Part shown: piece after piece, positions 24,888 through 35,829 of the stretch | Layout: the number at the start of each line of letters is the position of its first letter | Numbering within the stretch: position 1 is the stretch's first letter | NCBI GenBank assembly: GCA_022836615.1 | Contig: MU405255.1 | Location: forward strand, 62,001 to 126,000 | Reading direction: 5' to 3' | Origin: Annulohypoxylon bovei var. microspora | Taxonomy: Eukaryota > Ascomycota > Sordariomycetes > Xylariales > Hypoxylaceae | Length of the DNA stretch: 64,000 nt | Translations under genes and position numbers: made by a program | Notes under the pieces: generated by a model | Databases searched by the model: none | What the model was told of the DNA's origin: nothing | What the model saw: the letters and a program-made list of their open reading frames with translations, nothing else

Positions 24888-26123
24888 ATGGCTAAGGCTC
24901 GCGTCAAGGTCGATGCGGATGACACTGCTCAACCTCGCGCAACTCTGCGACGCAGCACGAGGAATAGTAGGAAAGGAGATGTGCTTATCAAGCAAGAGGA
25001 TATTCCAGCAGAGCCGCTGGTTGCGCCGGCGCGCCGGAGTAAGCGACCCATGGTTGAGGAAGAGACGAAGAAAGCTGAGCCTCCAACCAAGATTGCCAAG
25101 AGGTCATCATCTCATCTTTCTGCCTCTCCCATCTCAAAGCGAGTGAAGACCGAAGCGCCCAGCCCTAAAAAACAGGCCAGGCGCATAAAAGCAGAGGAGG
25201 GCAAAGAGGACGACGGTGACAAAGCAGCAGGTCTTCGAGAGAAGAAGCTTAAATCCTACACACAGTTCGCCAACAAGTCGCCGTTCCCGGACTTCTCTCG
25301 TCCGACACCCGAGGAGTGTACGCGCGCTTACGATGTCCTTGCCGCGCTACACGGAGAACGGCAACGGCCTGAGAAGGTGAGCGCGCCAGTGGACCGCGCC
25401 GGCTGCGGTGATGCGCCGTCGGTCCTAGACGCGTTAGTACGCACGATCCTCTCGCAGAACACGAGCAATCGAAACAGCACGCAGGCGAAGCTAGACATGG
25501 ACGAAGTCTACGGGCCCGGCGAGTCCGAAGAGCGGTGGGACGCGATCGCGACCGGCGGGCCCGCGAAGCTAGAAAAGGCCATCGCGAGGGGCGGCCTCGG
25601 CGGCGTCAAGAGCCGCGCCATCGTCGACATCCTGCGGCAAGTCAAGGAGCGCCACGGGGCCTACTCGCTCGACCACCTGCTGCGGCCCTCGGCGCCGGGT
25701 AGCAACGACGAGGAGGCCATGCGCGAGCTGCTCTCGTTCCGCGGCGTCGGGCCCAAGACCGCGAGCTGCGTGCTGCTGTTCTGCGTGGGCAGCGACTCGT
25801 TCGCCGTGGATACCCACGTCCACAGGCTTACGGGTATGCTGGGGTGGCGGCCGCCGGCTGCGAGCCGCGACGAGACGTTCGCGCACCTCGACGTCAGGAT
25901 CCCGGGGCCGCTGAAGTACGGGCTGCATGTGCTGTTTGTCGAGCACGGTCGCCGGTGCTCGGAGTGCAAGGCCGGCGGGAAGGTCCTTGGGAAGTGCGAA
26001 CTTAGGAAGGCGTTTAGACGTGGCAAGGTTGAGGGTCACGTTGAGGGGGATGTTGGTGAGGAGGTGGACCGGGTTAAGGGGGAGGACGATGAGGATGCGG
26101 AGCTTGAGTCGACAAAGGGGTGA
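24888..26123 (+). CDS. HhH-GPD DNA glycosylase (endonuclease III-like)
   Basis: A single-exon gene for 411 residues. HhH-GPD glycosylases remove damaged bases in base-excision repair in the nucleus or mitochondria. Residues 1-120 are Lys/Arg-rich with several candidate nuclear localisation stretches and are probably disordered. The catalytic core begins near 165 with SVLDALVRTILSQNTSNRN. The helix-hairpin-helix reads FRGVGPKTASCVLL with Lys290 in the position of the Schiff-base lysine of bifunctional enzymes. Asp308 in AVDTHVHRL is the general acid/base, and the 18-residue spacing matches E. coli Nth (K120/D138). The C-terminal iron-sulfur loop looks incomplete: I see C-x2-C-x9-C in RRCSECKAGGKVLGKC, and the first cysteine of the usual C-x6-C-x2-C-x5-C pattern is replaced by Phe. 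From about 25390 to 25990 the gene is much richer in GC at third positions than its flanks. Confidence 0.9.
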   Translation: MAKARVKVDADDTAQPRATLRRSTRNSRKGDVLIKQEDIPAEPLVAPARRSKRPMVEEETKKAEPPTKIAKRSSSHLSASPISKRVKTEAPSPKKQARRIKAEEGKEDDGDKAAGLREKKLKSYTQFANKSPFPDFSRPTPEECTRAYDVLAALHGERQRPEKVSAPVDRAGCGDAPSVLDALVRTILSQNTSNRNSTQAKLDMDEVYGPGESEERWDAIATGGPAKLEKAIARGGLGGVKSRAIVDILRQVKERHGAYSLDHLLRPSAPGSNDEEAMRELLSFRGVGPKTASCVLLFCVGSDSFAVDTHVHRLTGMLGWRPPAASRDETFAHLDVRIPGPLKYGLHVLFVEHGRRCSECKAGGKVLGKCELRKAFRRGKVEGHVEGDVGEEVDRVKGEDDEDAELESTKG

Positions 26124-27013
26124 ATTGGTGGTGGTCTAGTGTTACTAACCTGGATATGTAGAAAGGTCGAATTGTCTTGTTCATGGTTATGAGGCAAGCA
26201 GCTATCCATTAATACTCTCCGAACTTATTGTACATAAATATAGGGGCTTAGGATGGACATAATAAAAACGCAACACACATAGGTTATAATAATCCTATTG
26301 GCCTATTCAATGGCATTGCTTTTCGAAGGGAGCGAAGTGGGTCCTCTATAATTATAGTACATAGGATGCATCTAAAACGAGAAGGTCACATAATATTCAG
26401 TGGACATTTATGTGGTGTGACGCTACCTCACGACTCTCGGGGAACTGGATGAGCAATCTTGGTTTCAATAAGTGAATAAGATCGATCAGATCTATCTCTC
26501 CAGTAATGAACACTTCTCTATACCCCACCTTGGAATGTGAATCGTCAGTGTCTTCGCCGTTGGGTTCCGTGGCTGAACCCCGAAGATTGGTTAGGTACCT
26601 AAATATGATTATTTATTTATTTGTTTTACTAGGTATCTTTCCGTTTATCTTTTATCTACTTAATATTTATTAATAACATTATATGGTGTTAGTAGGTAAT
26701 TGGCTGTAGGCGTCATGGTGATCGAGTCGACGAGGATCGGTGATGTAATTATGACTTATCACCCCTTTTCAGCTTCCACTAAGCTTCACTCTTGATATTA
26801 TTGAATGACGTGAAGAGTAGCATTGCTTTTACCTATCTGGGTGTTTCACAATTATTTCATGATTATTCCTACATACCTACCTACCTAATCTATAATAAAT
26901 CAATGTCAAATGATACTATACAAATTTCCTTCATTTTCTATATGCATGACACGCTTCTTCAAGGAGCGTAACATGATCTTGGTCTCGAGAGGCCAACGAA
27001 AATCCTCATCTAG
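26124..27013. other. Intergenic, AT-rich
   Basis: No ORF of note. This is the 3' flank of the glycosylase gene and the probable promoter of the Zn2Cys6 regulator. Two short clusters of CCTACCTA/AGGTACC-type motifs occur at about 26594 and 26872. Confidence 0.6.
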
Positions 27014-30000
27014 ATGGATTCTTCTGAACAAGCTCAGCTGCAGCCTGGTGATTTGGGCCCTCTAGGACAACAGCCATGGAGGCCAGATCTTCCTCACCAC
27101 TTTCTCCAGCCCAGTACCGTGGCCAACTCTAATCCCCCCGAATTCGTTCACGGGATATCACTACAGGGACCACATACCGGCTTGAATAATCTGGCTTCTG
27201 CGGCGGCTATCTCCGACTCGTACAATATGCTACCATCCCAGACATCACCGCCGAGCCAGGGTGGTCCATCTGCCTTCATAAATAATGACAGCGTCGCAGC
27301 CGGAACATCAACGGCGACCGCGCACCAGAGAGAGCAACTCAAAGCTAGGCGTCGCGTTCCGAGTTCTCAGCGGAAGAGGACCCAGGTTAGCTGTGATGCC
27401 TGTAAAACTCGAAGATGCAAATGTGTACGTCTACAATCAGTTTCGAGACCTGATAACGATGCGACGAAACATGACTATCAACCTCCTTGTAAGTTATGTG
27501 TCGAGATTGGAATTCCGTGCGTGACAACGATGCCGCGGAAACAACGAGTCTACGGCAGTGTCGAGAATTTGGACAAACGATATAGAGCCCTCGAGGCCCT
27601 GGTTTCGGGTCTGTTCCCAGATCTGAATCCCAGAGCTTCCGCGGATGAGCTGGTCGCTTTTGGGCGAGAAAGGGCTATAGCCATGCCAGACTTCAGCGAA
27701 CTGTCCGACTTGCCTCGACCTCCATCAGTTGAGCCGTTTGCAAAGCTAGATGCTACCAAGTCCTCTCAGCTAGTTGCCGATGAACAGTGGAAGAAACCAG
27801 GTTCGAACTTGATCATAGCTGGGACCGATGGCCATAAGACGATGTTGCCTCCATCGTACCTTATGAGATCTACGCCTACGAGTTCAAGTCCACATCCCTC
27901 ACCCAGATCGGCTATAGATAGCGTAGTGGAGCCTAATGCTGAAAATACCGGGTTGATACTGGATGCCACTGGCCGGCCGCACTACGTAGGGCCATGTGGA
28001 AGTCTTGCCTACTTTGCGGAAATGCGCGAGATATTCGCACGCCAGACCGATGCGATGAAGAGTCTAGAAGAAACCGAGGGCACGAGTCGTAATTTCACGT
28101 TGAGCGAGAGAGGAGCGCTCTTCAACAATAACCCTTTAGCTGCTTCGTTGGGAGGAACTGGAGATCGTGGTCGAGTCAGCGGTTCGCCTTCGGGGATAGT
28201 TAGCTCTAATTCACCACATCGTCGCATTTTAGATCATCTCGATGGAGACTCTCCGCCTCGAATATGCGAAGATATGCTAAGAGATCATTTCGATGATCCC
28301 GAATTCTGGAGGTATCGGAAACGGGTGTCTACGATTCAGCTGCCATCCAGAGAGCGCACAGATGCCTGTGTTAAGGCATTCTTCCACCATGTGCACCCGA
28401 ACTTCATTCTGTTTCATCGGCTTACATTCCAGAGGGCGTATGAGAAGATGTGGCGCTGCTGGGAGGCACATAGAAATGCAAGCCGCAATGATCGTATTAA
28501 AGAATTCTCCGTTTCGGTAGGATGGCTGTGCTGCTTATACATGATAATCATCCTAGGTTCCCGAGCGCTACCACAGAATGGCGATTCGCTCGAATTCCAA
28601 AGAAAATGGTTCGCGCAAGTCGACAGACTTCCGCCACTCCTCGGTACATCCAGCTTGCCGAACGTGTGTGCATATATGCTTCTTTCGTTATATTTCCACA
28701 ATACCAATGATCGGACCAGCGCGTGGACGTTTCAAGGCGCGGCCTGTCGACTAGCGATAGCGCTTGGTATGCATCGTGAGAGTTCTTCGGACCTCTTCGA
28801 GCCGGTTGAGAGACAGCTCCGAAAGCGTGTATGGTGGACATTATACGGGTATGAACAGTTTCTGTGCTGCTCGCTGGGACGACCTAGCGCGATCGACGAT
28901 AGGGAGATGGACGTCGGAATTCCGGACGAAGAGTATTTAGACACAAATCTCTTGCCGTCCCATTACGTGGAGCACTCAGCCCAGTTAAACATGCTGCTCG
29001 CAGCCGTTCGGCGCGAAATTTTCGACCCCAGCTTCGTTCCGGGCAAGATGTACGCGCGAGCCTTGGAGTTCTTGGAGACTCTTGTAGGCTGGGAAGAGGC
29101 CCTTCCTAAAGGACTGAGACCTGCAGCATTTACGGCAAATCTGGATGGCAATTCCAACCAGCGACGTAGTTCTATGCTGCTTCATATTCAGTATCACCAC
29201 GTCCTTACTTTCCTAACACGGCCATTCCTCCTCGACACTATCCGATCCTCTAGTGGGGGAGAACCCCTTGGTCCCGATGCGTCCAAAATCAGGGCTTTGA
29301 GCAAAGTCTGCCTAACTGCTGCCATGCGATGCGGCGGTCTCATCATCGATATATGGCGTGCTGGCCATATTAATGGAGTTACGTGGATAGATATATTTTA
29401 CGCGTACATGTCTAGCTTGGACATTTCGCTCGCCTTACTCTCCCCTGACTCTTTATATCAAGATGAAGAGCACCCAGAAATTAGCAAACCGGGACTTATA
29501 CAGCGTTACACTATCGAAGAGATGAGGAGTGAAGTGGCGCAACTGTGTGACGTGATGACGACCATCGAAGTGTGCGGGACGAATGCTCGGTTCGCTAAGG
29601 CAGCCTTCGAGTTTGCGAGCGCCCTCGGAATCATTCCGGTCGAGAAAGCCCTCTCTCTGCATCTGCAGGTCTCCGATCCAAAGGAGATGATTATGGGCAA
29701 GGATCTAAACGAGAGGGATCGCACCAATGTGACAAGAGACGACCAAGTATTTTCCGAAAGCCCCCAGCAAGTAACAGAGGGTGTCGGATTCGACCAGCAT
29801 ATGTCCGGATTACCCAACTACCCTTACATATTACCAGATGCGAATCTCGGCTTTTCAGGAGATGGCTTCCACGATGCGCCAACCGACGCGATGGGTAATG
29901 ATTTGCAGTGGGATATGTAAGTTCACCAACCATACTTCTATAATATTATTATCATATTTCTATACCGAGCTCATAAGCAGCCGTTAACATCGATAACGGC

Positions 30001-30171
30001 AGGATCTTACCACCCTCGCAGTGGAATGGTGGTGCTCTGAACATGGATTTGGATTGGGTCTGGCAGTGTCCCAATCAGCGTTGGCACGGTAGTCTTTATC
30101 TCAACCAGCAGGCCTCCAGTTTTGATGAGCAAAGAGGATGTGCGGATTTGCGCTATGCTGACACACCATAA
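27014..30171 (+). CDS. Zn2Cys6 fungal transcription factor
   Basis: A nuclear regulator with an N-terminal zinc cluster and a central fungal-specific transcription factor domain. Exon 1 (27014-29916) alone would stop at 29918-29920 and give 968 residues. A canonical GTAAGT at 29917 and acceptor GGCAG ending at 30002 join in frame to a second exon, 30003-30171, giving about 1023 residues. I prefer this because the extra exon is open and protein-like (PPSQWNGGALNMDLDW). The cluster is C127-x2-C130-x6-C137-x21-C159-x2-C162-x6-C169, with one extra Cys at 135; the 21-residue loop is longer than in Gal4-type clusters. Basic residues precede it, and PRKQRVYGSVENLDKRYRAL follows as linker and dimerisation coil. 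The fungal_trans region covers roughly residues 450-720 (KAFFHHVHPNFILFHRLTF, then ACRLAIALGMHRES). It ends convergently 125 bp from the Btn1 gene. Targets are unknown; xylanolytic-type regulator is only a domain label. Confidence 0.9.
29917..30002 (+). other. Probable last intron of the Zn2Cys6 gene
   Basis: GTAAGT donor overlapping the apparent stop codon, gttaac-like branch region, and GGCAG acceptor. Splicing removes the stop and adds 55 residues; retention would give the shorter protein. Transcript evidence would decide. Confidence 0.65.
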
Positions 30172-30296
30172 AAGGAATATTCACCAAATCTACCAGTCTT
30201 GTAATCAAACCTACCTCCATAGAGCGTGTACATACTAGGTGCCCTGTCTTGAATTACGGCCTTTATACCTAGGCCATTTGCCTTCCTGTTGGCCCT

Positions 30297-31804
30297 CTAA
30301 CTGGCCTCGATTTTCCGACACCAGTCTCTTCCATGTTGAACCTGCCAATTACATAACCGCACCTCCATAACCATACTAACGAAGCTAGCGATGCATATAC
30401 CACCGCTGTCGCTGACGCTTGTTGCGCCGAGACTAAATTCTCGCTCGGAGGTTGGAACGTTTTCCATAATCTCGGCAAATGTATTCACATATACCGCACC
30501 ACCAAGAAGGCCCTCCCAGAATATTATGATAAAAACGATATAGACGGTAGGGATGAAAGGCAACAGCGCGTGTAGCGTTAGCAACACAAGGTTGCCGACT
30601 TGGAGAAACGAAGGGATATATAGGTGCCGGAGGCGAACGAAGGGAGTCGACGATCGCGAAATAAATACGCCGAGTTGATATAAAAACCCATACATGGGGT
30701 AAAAATCACGATACTCTTTGAAGGGAGTCAGCTCTAGCGGGAATAATAAGGTCGGCGATACACCTTGATTGATGGTGTATTCGGCAACATAAACTAGTAA
30801 TAGGGGAAGCATATATGGGAAAAACAATGACTTCGCCCGTCGAATATGCGTTCTGAATTTGGATATGCCCTCAGCGCGATGGGGGTGGGCAGCGAAGGAG
30901 GTAGACGCAGCACTCGGCTCAGGCGAGAGTAGGCTAGAAGTCGCATTCACGGTAGACAAGTCTTCTTCGATGTCGTTCTCCCTAGGGTCTTGGTCTAGCA
31001 CAGGCTGATACTCCTTGGCATCCTTCCCTTCGCGAAGCGGCCCTCTAGGAAGGACGAGGAAGAAACTGACAAGCATTATCACAGGTAGGAACGCTGACAC
31101 TAGCAGACTGGTTCTGACAGAGAAGCCGATCCAGTCAGTAAACAGGACGTAGAGCCCGGCACCAACAAGACCAGCGGCGCCAGTGCCGCTCCCCCAAGCA
31201 GCAAGACTCATGTGACCGTAATAATGTGTAAGTCCGAGAAAGCTAAGCTCCCCACCGCCGCTTGATAAGCTCGCGAGAATGACACCAGCCATCTTGACAC
31301 CAACGGATTTGTCTGGCGGCGTGAGCGCGATCATGAACATGCCGAGCGACGAGGTTACTACGAAGACAATTGTGCGTAGCCAATAGGGGGCTTTATGTAT
31401 GAAGTATGGCGCGGTCAACTTGGTAAGGAACGAAGGGAGAACATCGGCGAGCAGGACGAGTCCTTTGGGCACGTCGGACCCGACGAGGTCTTGAGCCGCA
31501 GAGAGGATGATGACATACAGGACATTATTGATCAATCCTTATAATCTGTTAGCAACGTACCTATATACCTGGGTAGGCATAGTATAGTGATATAATAATG
31601 CTGATAATAGAGGGACTTACCGAATAACCAGAAGGCGACTAACACCGACGTGTCGGCATTTTGGAAGACGGAGGCGAATCTCGCCCGGTAGATGGCCCAA
31701 GAAGACGACGGCGAACCAGGCATTGGTAAGAGACCAGATGATACCGGCGAACGACTCATAATAGGTATATCATGAGATGTTTTTATATCGTAACGATTAT
31801 CCAC
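30297..31804 (-). CDS. btn1: Battenin/CLN3 homologue (Btn1), vacuolar membrane protein
   Basis: Two exons, 31804-31621 and 31537-30297, give about 474 residues. The intron (GTAAGT..TATAAG) falls in the first transmembrane segment, and splicing fuses FWLFG to LINNVLYVIILSAAQDLVG, a hallmark of the CLN3/battenin family. CLN3 proteins are multi-pass membrane proteins of the vacuole or lysosome linked to pH and amino-acid homeostasis. Visible features are about ten hydrophobic helices, the conserved stretch GGGELSFLGLTHYYGH, the motif AAWGSGTGAAGLVGAGLY, a hydrophilic cytosolic loop at about residues 240-300, and a C-terminus ending in a basic cytosolic tail (LCNWQVQHGRDWC). The start could also be at an internal Met about 15 codons later. 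The gene converges with the transcription factor gene and lies head to tail behind the acyltransferase gene on the same strand. Confidence 0.92.
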
Positions 31805-32166
31805 ATATTACATGTAACTATGCGAAGAACATTTGAAGTTTTGAGGTTGAATGTTTGAATGTTGAATGTTGAATAGGATAGAAATGAAGGTGAAGGTTTA
31901 TCCAAGACAGTAATAAAAGAGATAAGGACACGGGCATTCGACCCTTGCTATTGACGTAACTAATGTATGCACATACATATGCGCGTAAGTACCTACCCAT
32001 AAGGAGTTTAGCTCCTGTTACCGGGTACGCGGGACACTAATGTGGGTTATGATTTATATGTGCTGTATGTCATATTAGGTAGGCACATATGAACTTATCC
32101 ATATTCTCCATTCTTCCTCGATAAACCTGAACCTGATAATCTGTCAAGACTTATGAATTACATAGG
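31805..32166. other. Intergenic between Btn1 and acyltransferase genes
   Basis: Short AT-rich spacer between two minus-strand genes. It contains a tandem gaatgttt/gaatgttg array at 31845-31876 and probably the Btn1 promoter. No gene. Confidence 0.6.
31845..31876. repeat. gaatgttg-type tandem repeat
   Basis: About four imperfect copies of a 7-8 bp unit, closely similar to the array at 24441-24470. Confidence 0.8.
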
Positions 32167-33308
32167 TTAAAGAGCCAGAATAACCATCTCGCTATATTCC
32201 GTAGGTCTACCAAATGTTACCTGAGCATTCTTGTTTGTCAGGTCCATGAGGATGCTGAATAGAGTCTCAGGTTTGTTGTCGCCTTCTTGCATCCTGTTGA
32301 TAGACGCCGGATGACCCTTAGTATCCTTAAAGAGGTCAAACATTGTATCCAATGTAGGCCCCGAGAGATTGGATGTGAGCTCTTGAATTCGCTCCAATCT
32401 CATGGGCGAATCCGTTAACCAAGGAGGCTCATCTATATCAAACTTGTCGAGAACAAGGTGGTTCGTATGGCAAACCCGTCCCTCTTTATCCATGAGCAGC
32501 TCTTTCACCCAGAGGCTTGTACACTCGAGGCCAGTCGACCCGGTTGGGTCACCAACTAAAATATGTCCTCCTCCAGCAACCCCAAAAGATTTGGTCAGCT
32601 CTATGGCTTCCTCGCGAGAGCTTGATTCCAACACAGTTCTGAGTGCAAAATGAATGGGCAACTTGGTCCGGTCAAGACCACGACATCGAATAGCGTTTAA
32701 GCAGCAGCCTACACCTTTCGAGTTGAATCCAATCTTCCCAATAATGCCAGCTTCTGTAACCATGGAAATATCCGGGATACCTGTACCTGGTTGTGATATG
32801 TAGCATATTACGAGGTTCTGTCCCTGCTCGACCCTCCAGTCCCAGTTCTGACAGAGAAACGATGTCGATTCAGTCAACCAACCCAGGCTCGTACACCCAT
32901 CACTAGGGACGTCGGTCAGCCCCTTAGATATATCGCTGAAGAGACCAAAAGTAATCTCAGACCGCACATTCAACGCCAGAATGTCCAGGAATGATATATT
33001 CGCTCCATCGGCAATGCCATTGATCTCCGTAAGATAGCGAGGTGATATCCTCTTCAAAGGTTCTACGTATGTCGCTGCTTCTTCGAGGACCTCTGCCCAA
33101 CTCATCGAGCATGACTCTTGGAATAGTTGTCCATAGAAATCAATAGACCCTTTTATTCTTTCCTTAGCTGCTTCGCCATGTGTAAGCCCGATCTATTAGG
33201 CGCTTAGCGTGATCAACCAAGAAGAACAAAGCTGACAACGAAGGATTCTTGGCAGTGCTTGGAGAGTCATACCTCGTAAGGCGTTCCACTGCATCGAATT
33301 TCGAGCAT
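32167..33308 (-). CDS. Isopenicillin-N/acyl-CoA:6-APA acyltransferase-like enzyme (peptidase C45)
   Basis: Two exons: a tiny 12-codon exon, 33308-33273, and 33192-32167, separated by an 80 bp intron (GTATGA..AATAG). The product is about 353 residues, near the length of the Penicillium enzyme. Splicing gives MLEIRCSGTPYEIGLTHGEA, which matches the family's start (TP-x-E-IGLTHG). These N-terminal-nucleophile enzymes cleave themselves between Gly and Cys, and the new Cys transfers acyl groups or hydrolyses amides. Here Gly111-Cys112 in SDGCTSLGW is the expected site. WDWRVEQ, LNAIRCRGLDRTKLPIHFALR and the GGGHILVGDPTGSTGLE stretch are other family landmarks. The protein ends in LAL, so I see no clear PTS1 peroxisomal signal, unlike the penicillin enzyme, which ends in ARL. 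No other beta-lactam gene lies in the window, so the substrate is unknown and penicillin making is not implied. Confidence 0.92.
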
Positions 33309-34456
33309 TGCGCTTCACTTTGGCCGATGGAATTTATTGAAAATTGAAATGTACATGAATTCCTCATCTACTCTTAAACCAGACGTCTATAATCTATTTA
33401 CTCTCAACGAGCATATGTATATATCAATTCAAATAAAATAATGTTGGGTAGAAGGGGATTCTATATATATATGTAGCTTGGGGGTACTGATACCGGCTAA
33501 GTAACGTATCTCCGCACGAACAAGATATGCCTGGCGCAGTTCTCTGCATCTCTAAACCATGACAAATTCCTGTTCTACTGTCACGTATTACGGAAGCTCG
33601 ACTCCTCCCCTTAAATATATCCCGATTTCTACCGCTTGATGTTAAGAACGGTGCTATATTAAAATCATGTCATCAAGCTTCGTGGTCTTAGCTTACTCTT
33701 CACCCCTAGCTGTAAGAATATAGAATATTGTGCTGCTTCGGTTAATATAAATAGATTAAAACGATTCTCAATATCTGATGCTGACAGCAGGGATAAATGT
33801 TGGAGATGTGTACTACGTAGCCCCTGTGAGATTATCGCATCGCCTTATCGGGGCGTGACCATTTAAGGCTCTTCTGAGAGGGGAGAAAACATTGGACGAT
33901 CGCTCGACTTTCTTCTTGTTGTCTTCTTTTTACGTCGTACTTGCGACGATGCCCGGTCACGATTTCCAGCGCCAAGCTGTTAGAGATCAGTCGCGAGCGA
34001 TGCCAATACTATATATACTACCTGCCTAGACAGCTAGGATATATATGTAGGTGCATTTGAAAGGTGTGGACGGCAAGCGCTTGCACTGCCATTCCCTTTT
34101 AGTAACCATATCCATGAACGTACATGGTAGCAGCGTCATAAGGCAGAAAGTCCTAGGATGAGGCCAGCCGTAGCTGATGAGCGGTCGCCCCTTGTATCTG
34201 CATCTGACCTCAGAGCTTTGCTGTTTCGGTTAAGATTCATCTCATCTCTTTTATATACTGCGTTTAGGAATAGAAGTCTATTCTCTTAGCCATTGCGCTG
34301 TGCCTTCGATTCCCGACCTATTCAAAACTCGTGGACACATTTCTGTGAGATCACGCGCTGCTATCACAAAATCCCCCAACTCGACTTCAGCCACCGACAT
34401 CACCTAGAGCTCATTTTGTTAATAAAAGGCCTGCTGACGGACGTTCTCTGGTGAAA
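33309..34456. other. Divergent intergenic region
   Basis: This 1.15 kb separates the divergent acyltransferase (-) and App1-like (+) genes, so it should hold both promoters. AT-rich runs (tatatatata near 33463) lie on the acyltransferase side and a pyrimidine-rich stretch near 33900-33930. No gene is seen. Confidence 0.6.
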
Positions 34457-35829
34457 ATGGCGACTCACTACAAGTACACCGGCGCGACCGAAATGCAGCA
34501 TCGCACGCGAAAAGAGCGTCAGTTCGATGAGACCGAACACGACCTATCTAACTTCTCTCCCCTCTCGTCGTCCTGGACTTCGATCGATAAAGCCTATGAC
34601 TTCCTATCTTATCTCGGCAAGAACAATCCCTTTCCTCGCTCGATTACGGACGAAGATACTGTCTGGTTGCTCGACAACACCGCGTATCGCAACGAGGAAA
34701 CGGGGAAATGGGAGGCCGAATTCGTCTCCGCTGCTTTCTCCCAGCACTCCTCCTGCGCCGTCATTGACGCCGTGAAGGCTGTAGCTGGGAAGATTGACCT
34801 GGATGAGGGAGACCCAAATTACCCCACTGTCGAAGAGCGCATTCGACCGTTCTTGCAAGATATCAAGCCAGGTGCTCAGGTCAAAGCGCTTCATAGAGGA
34901 AGCAGCCCACTAAAACTTGGTCCTGGTGGTAGGAACGGAATCAGTAGTGATATCAAGAGACTCCCTACTAGCGAGGGAGGTGAGCTTGCTCCTACGTTTG
35001 CCGAGGTTCCTAAAGGCGCCAATGGCGTTCTAGAGATGAAGACGTTTTACGCTGAACCGGAAGGTTGGGGTGTGATATCTGGTAAGCTTTAATGGGCTAA
35101 GCACTTCCCTACTTAGCTCAGGTACCTACTTATGAGAGTTGGTGAATCATTAACACGATACAGATATCGACGACACGATCAAAGTTACTCAGACGAGTGA
35201 CCCTATCGGCATTTTACGAACGACATTTCTCGAGAAGCCCGAGGCCTGTGCCGGGATGCCTGAGCTGTACCAGTTCATCCAGTCCCTCATCCACGAAAAA
35301 TCACCATGGTTCTACCTGTCCGCCTCGCCGTACAATCTGTATCCTTTCCTGCGCGACTTCCGCCAGCAGAATTATCCACACGGCACCATCATTCTGCGTG
35401 ATGCGAGCTGGATGAGCTTGCCAGGATTATTAACAACACTCACTCTCGGTACAGAAGACTACAAGGTTGGTCGTATGGAAAAGATCCATTCGTGGCTTCC
35501 CAGAAGGAAGATGATCTGTATTGGCGACTCGACCCAGTCCGATCCCGAGGCTTATGGAGACATGTAAGTGGCCTCCTTGTTCAATAGACTCGACTCGTAT
35601 AATACTAACCTGAAGTCATATTAGGTATCGATCATACCCTGGCTGGGTAAAGGTAATCCTTATCCGTAAAGTAGAAGACATCGCGGCTATTGGCATCGAA
35701 GCCAAAAATGAGCCGGAGCGATTCGAGAAAGCTTTCGAGGGCGTGCCTCGTGATATATGGCATGTATTCTCAGAACCGACCGAGTGCAACAAGTTCATCG
35801 AGGATGCAGTGTCTAAGGCTTCGAAATAG
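34457..35829 (+). CDS. App1-like phosphatidate phosphatase domain protein (DUF2183)
   Basis: Three exons: 34457-35081, 35164-35563 and 35625-35829, giving about 409 residues. The first intron splits the catalytic motif: after splicing, residues 209-213 read DIDDT (VISDIDDTIKVTQTSDP). That is the HAD-type DxDxT of yeast App1, a phosphatidate phosphatase of actin patches. Further family marks are WFYLSASPYNLYPFLRDF, SLPGLLTTLTLGTEDYKVGR and a final acidic motif in CIGDSTQSDPEAYGDMYRSYPGW. Both introns are canonical and frame-keeping (GTAAGC..ACAG and GTAAGT..TTAG). The start at 34457 is the first ATG; an upstream in-frame GTG is ignored. The N-terminal 200 residues are the family's variable region, here without a clear signal peptide. 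The protein probably acts on lipid phosphates at membranes or actin patches, by homology only. Confidence 0.93.

Noticed and set aside
30297..34456. Penicillin biosynthetic cluster
   Set aside because: Only the acyltransferase-like gene is present; the neighbours are a CLN3 homologue and an App1-type phosphatase.
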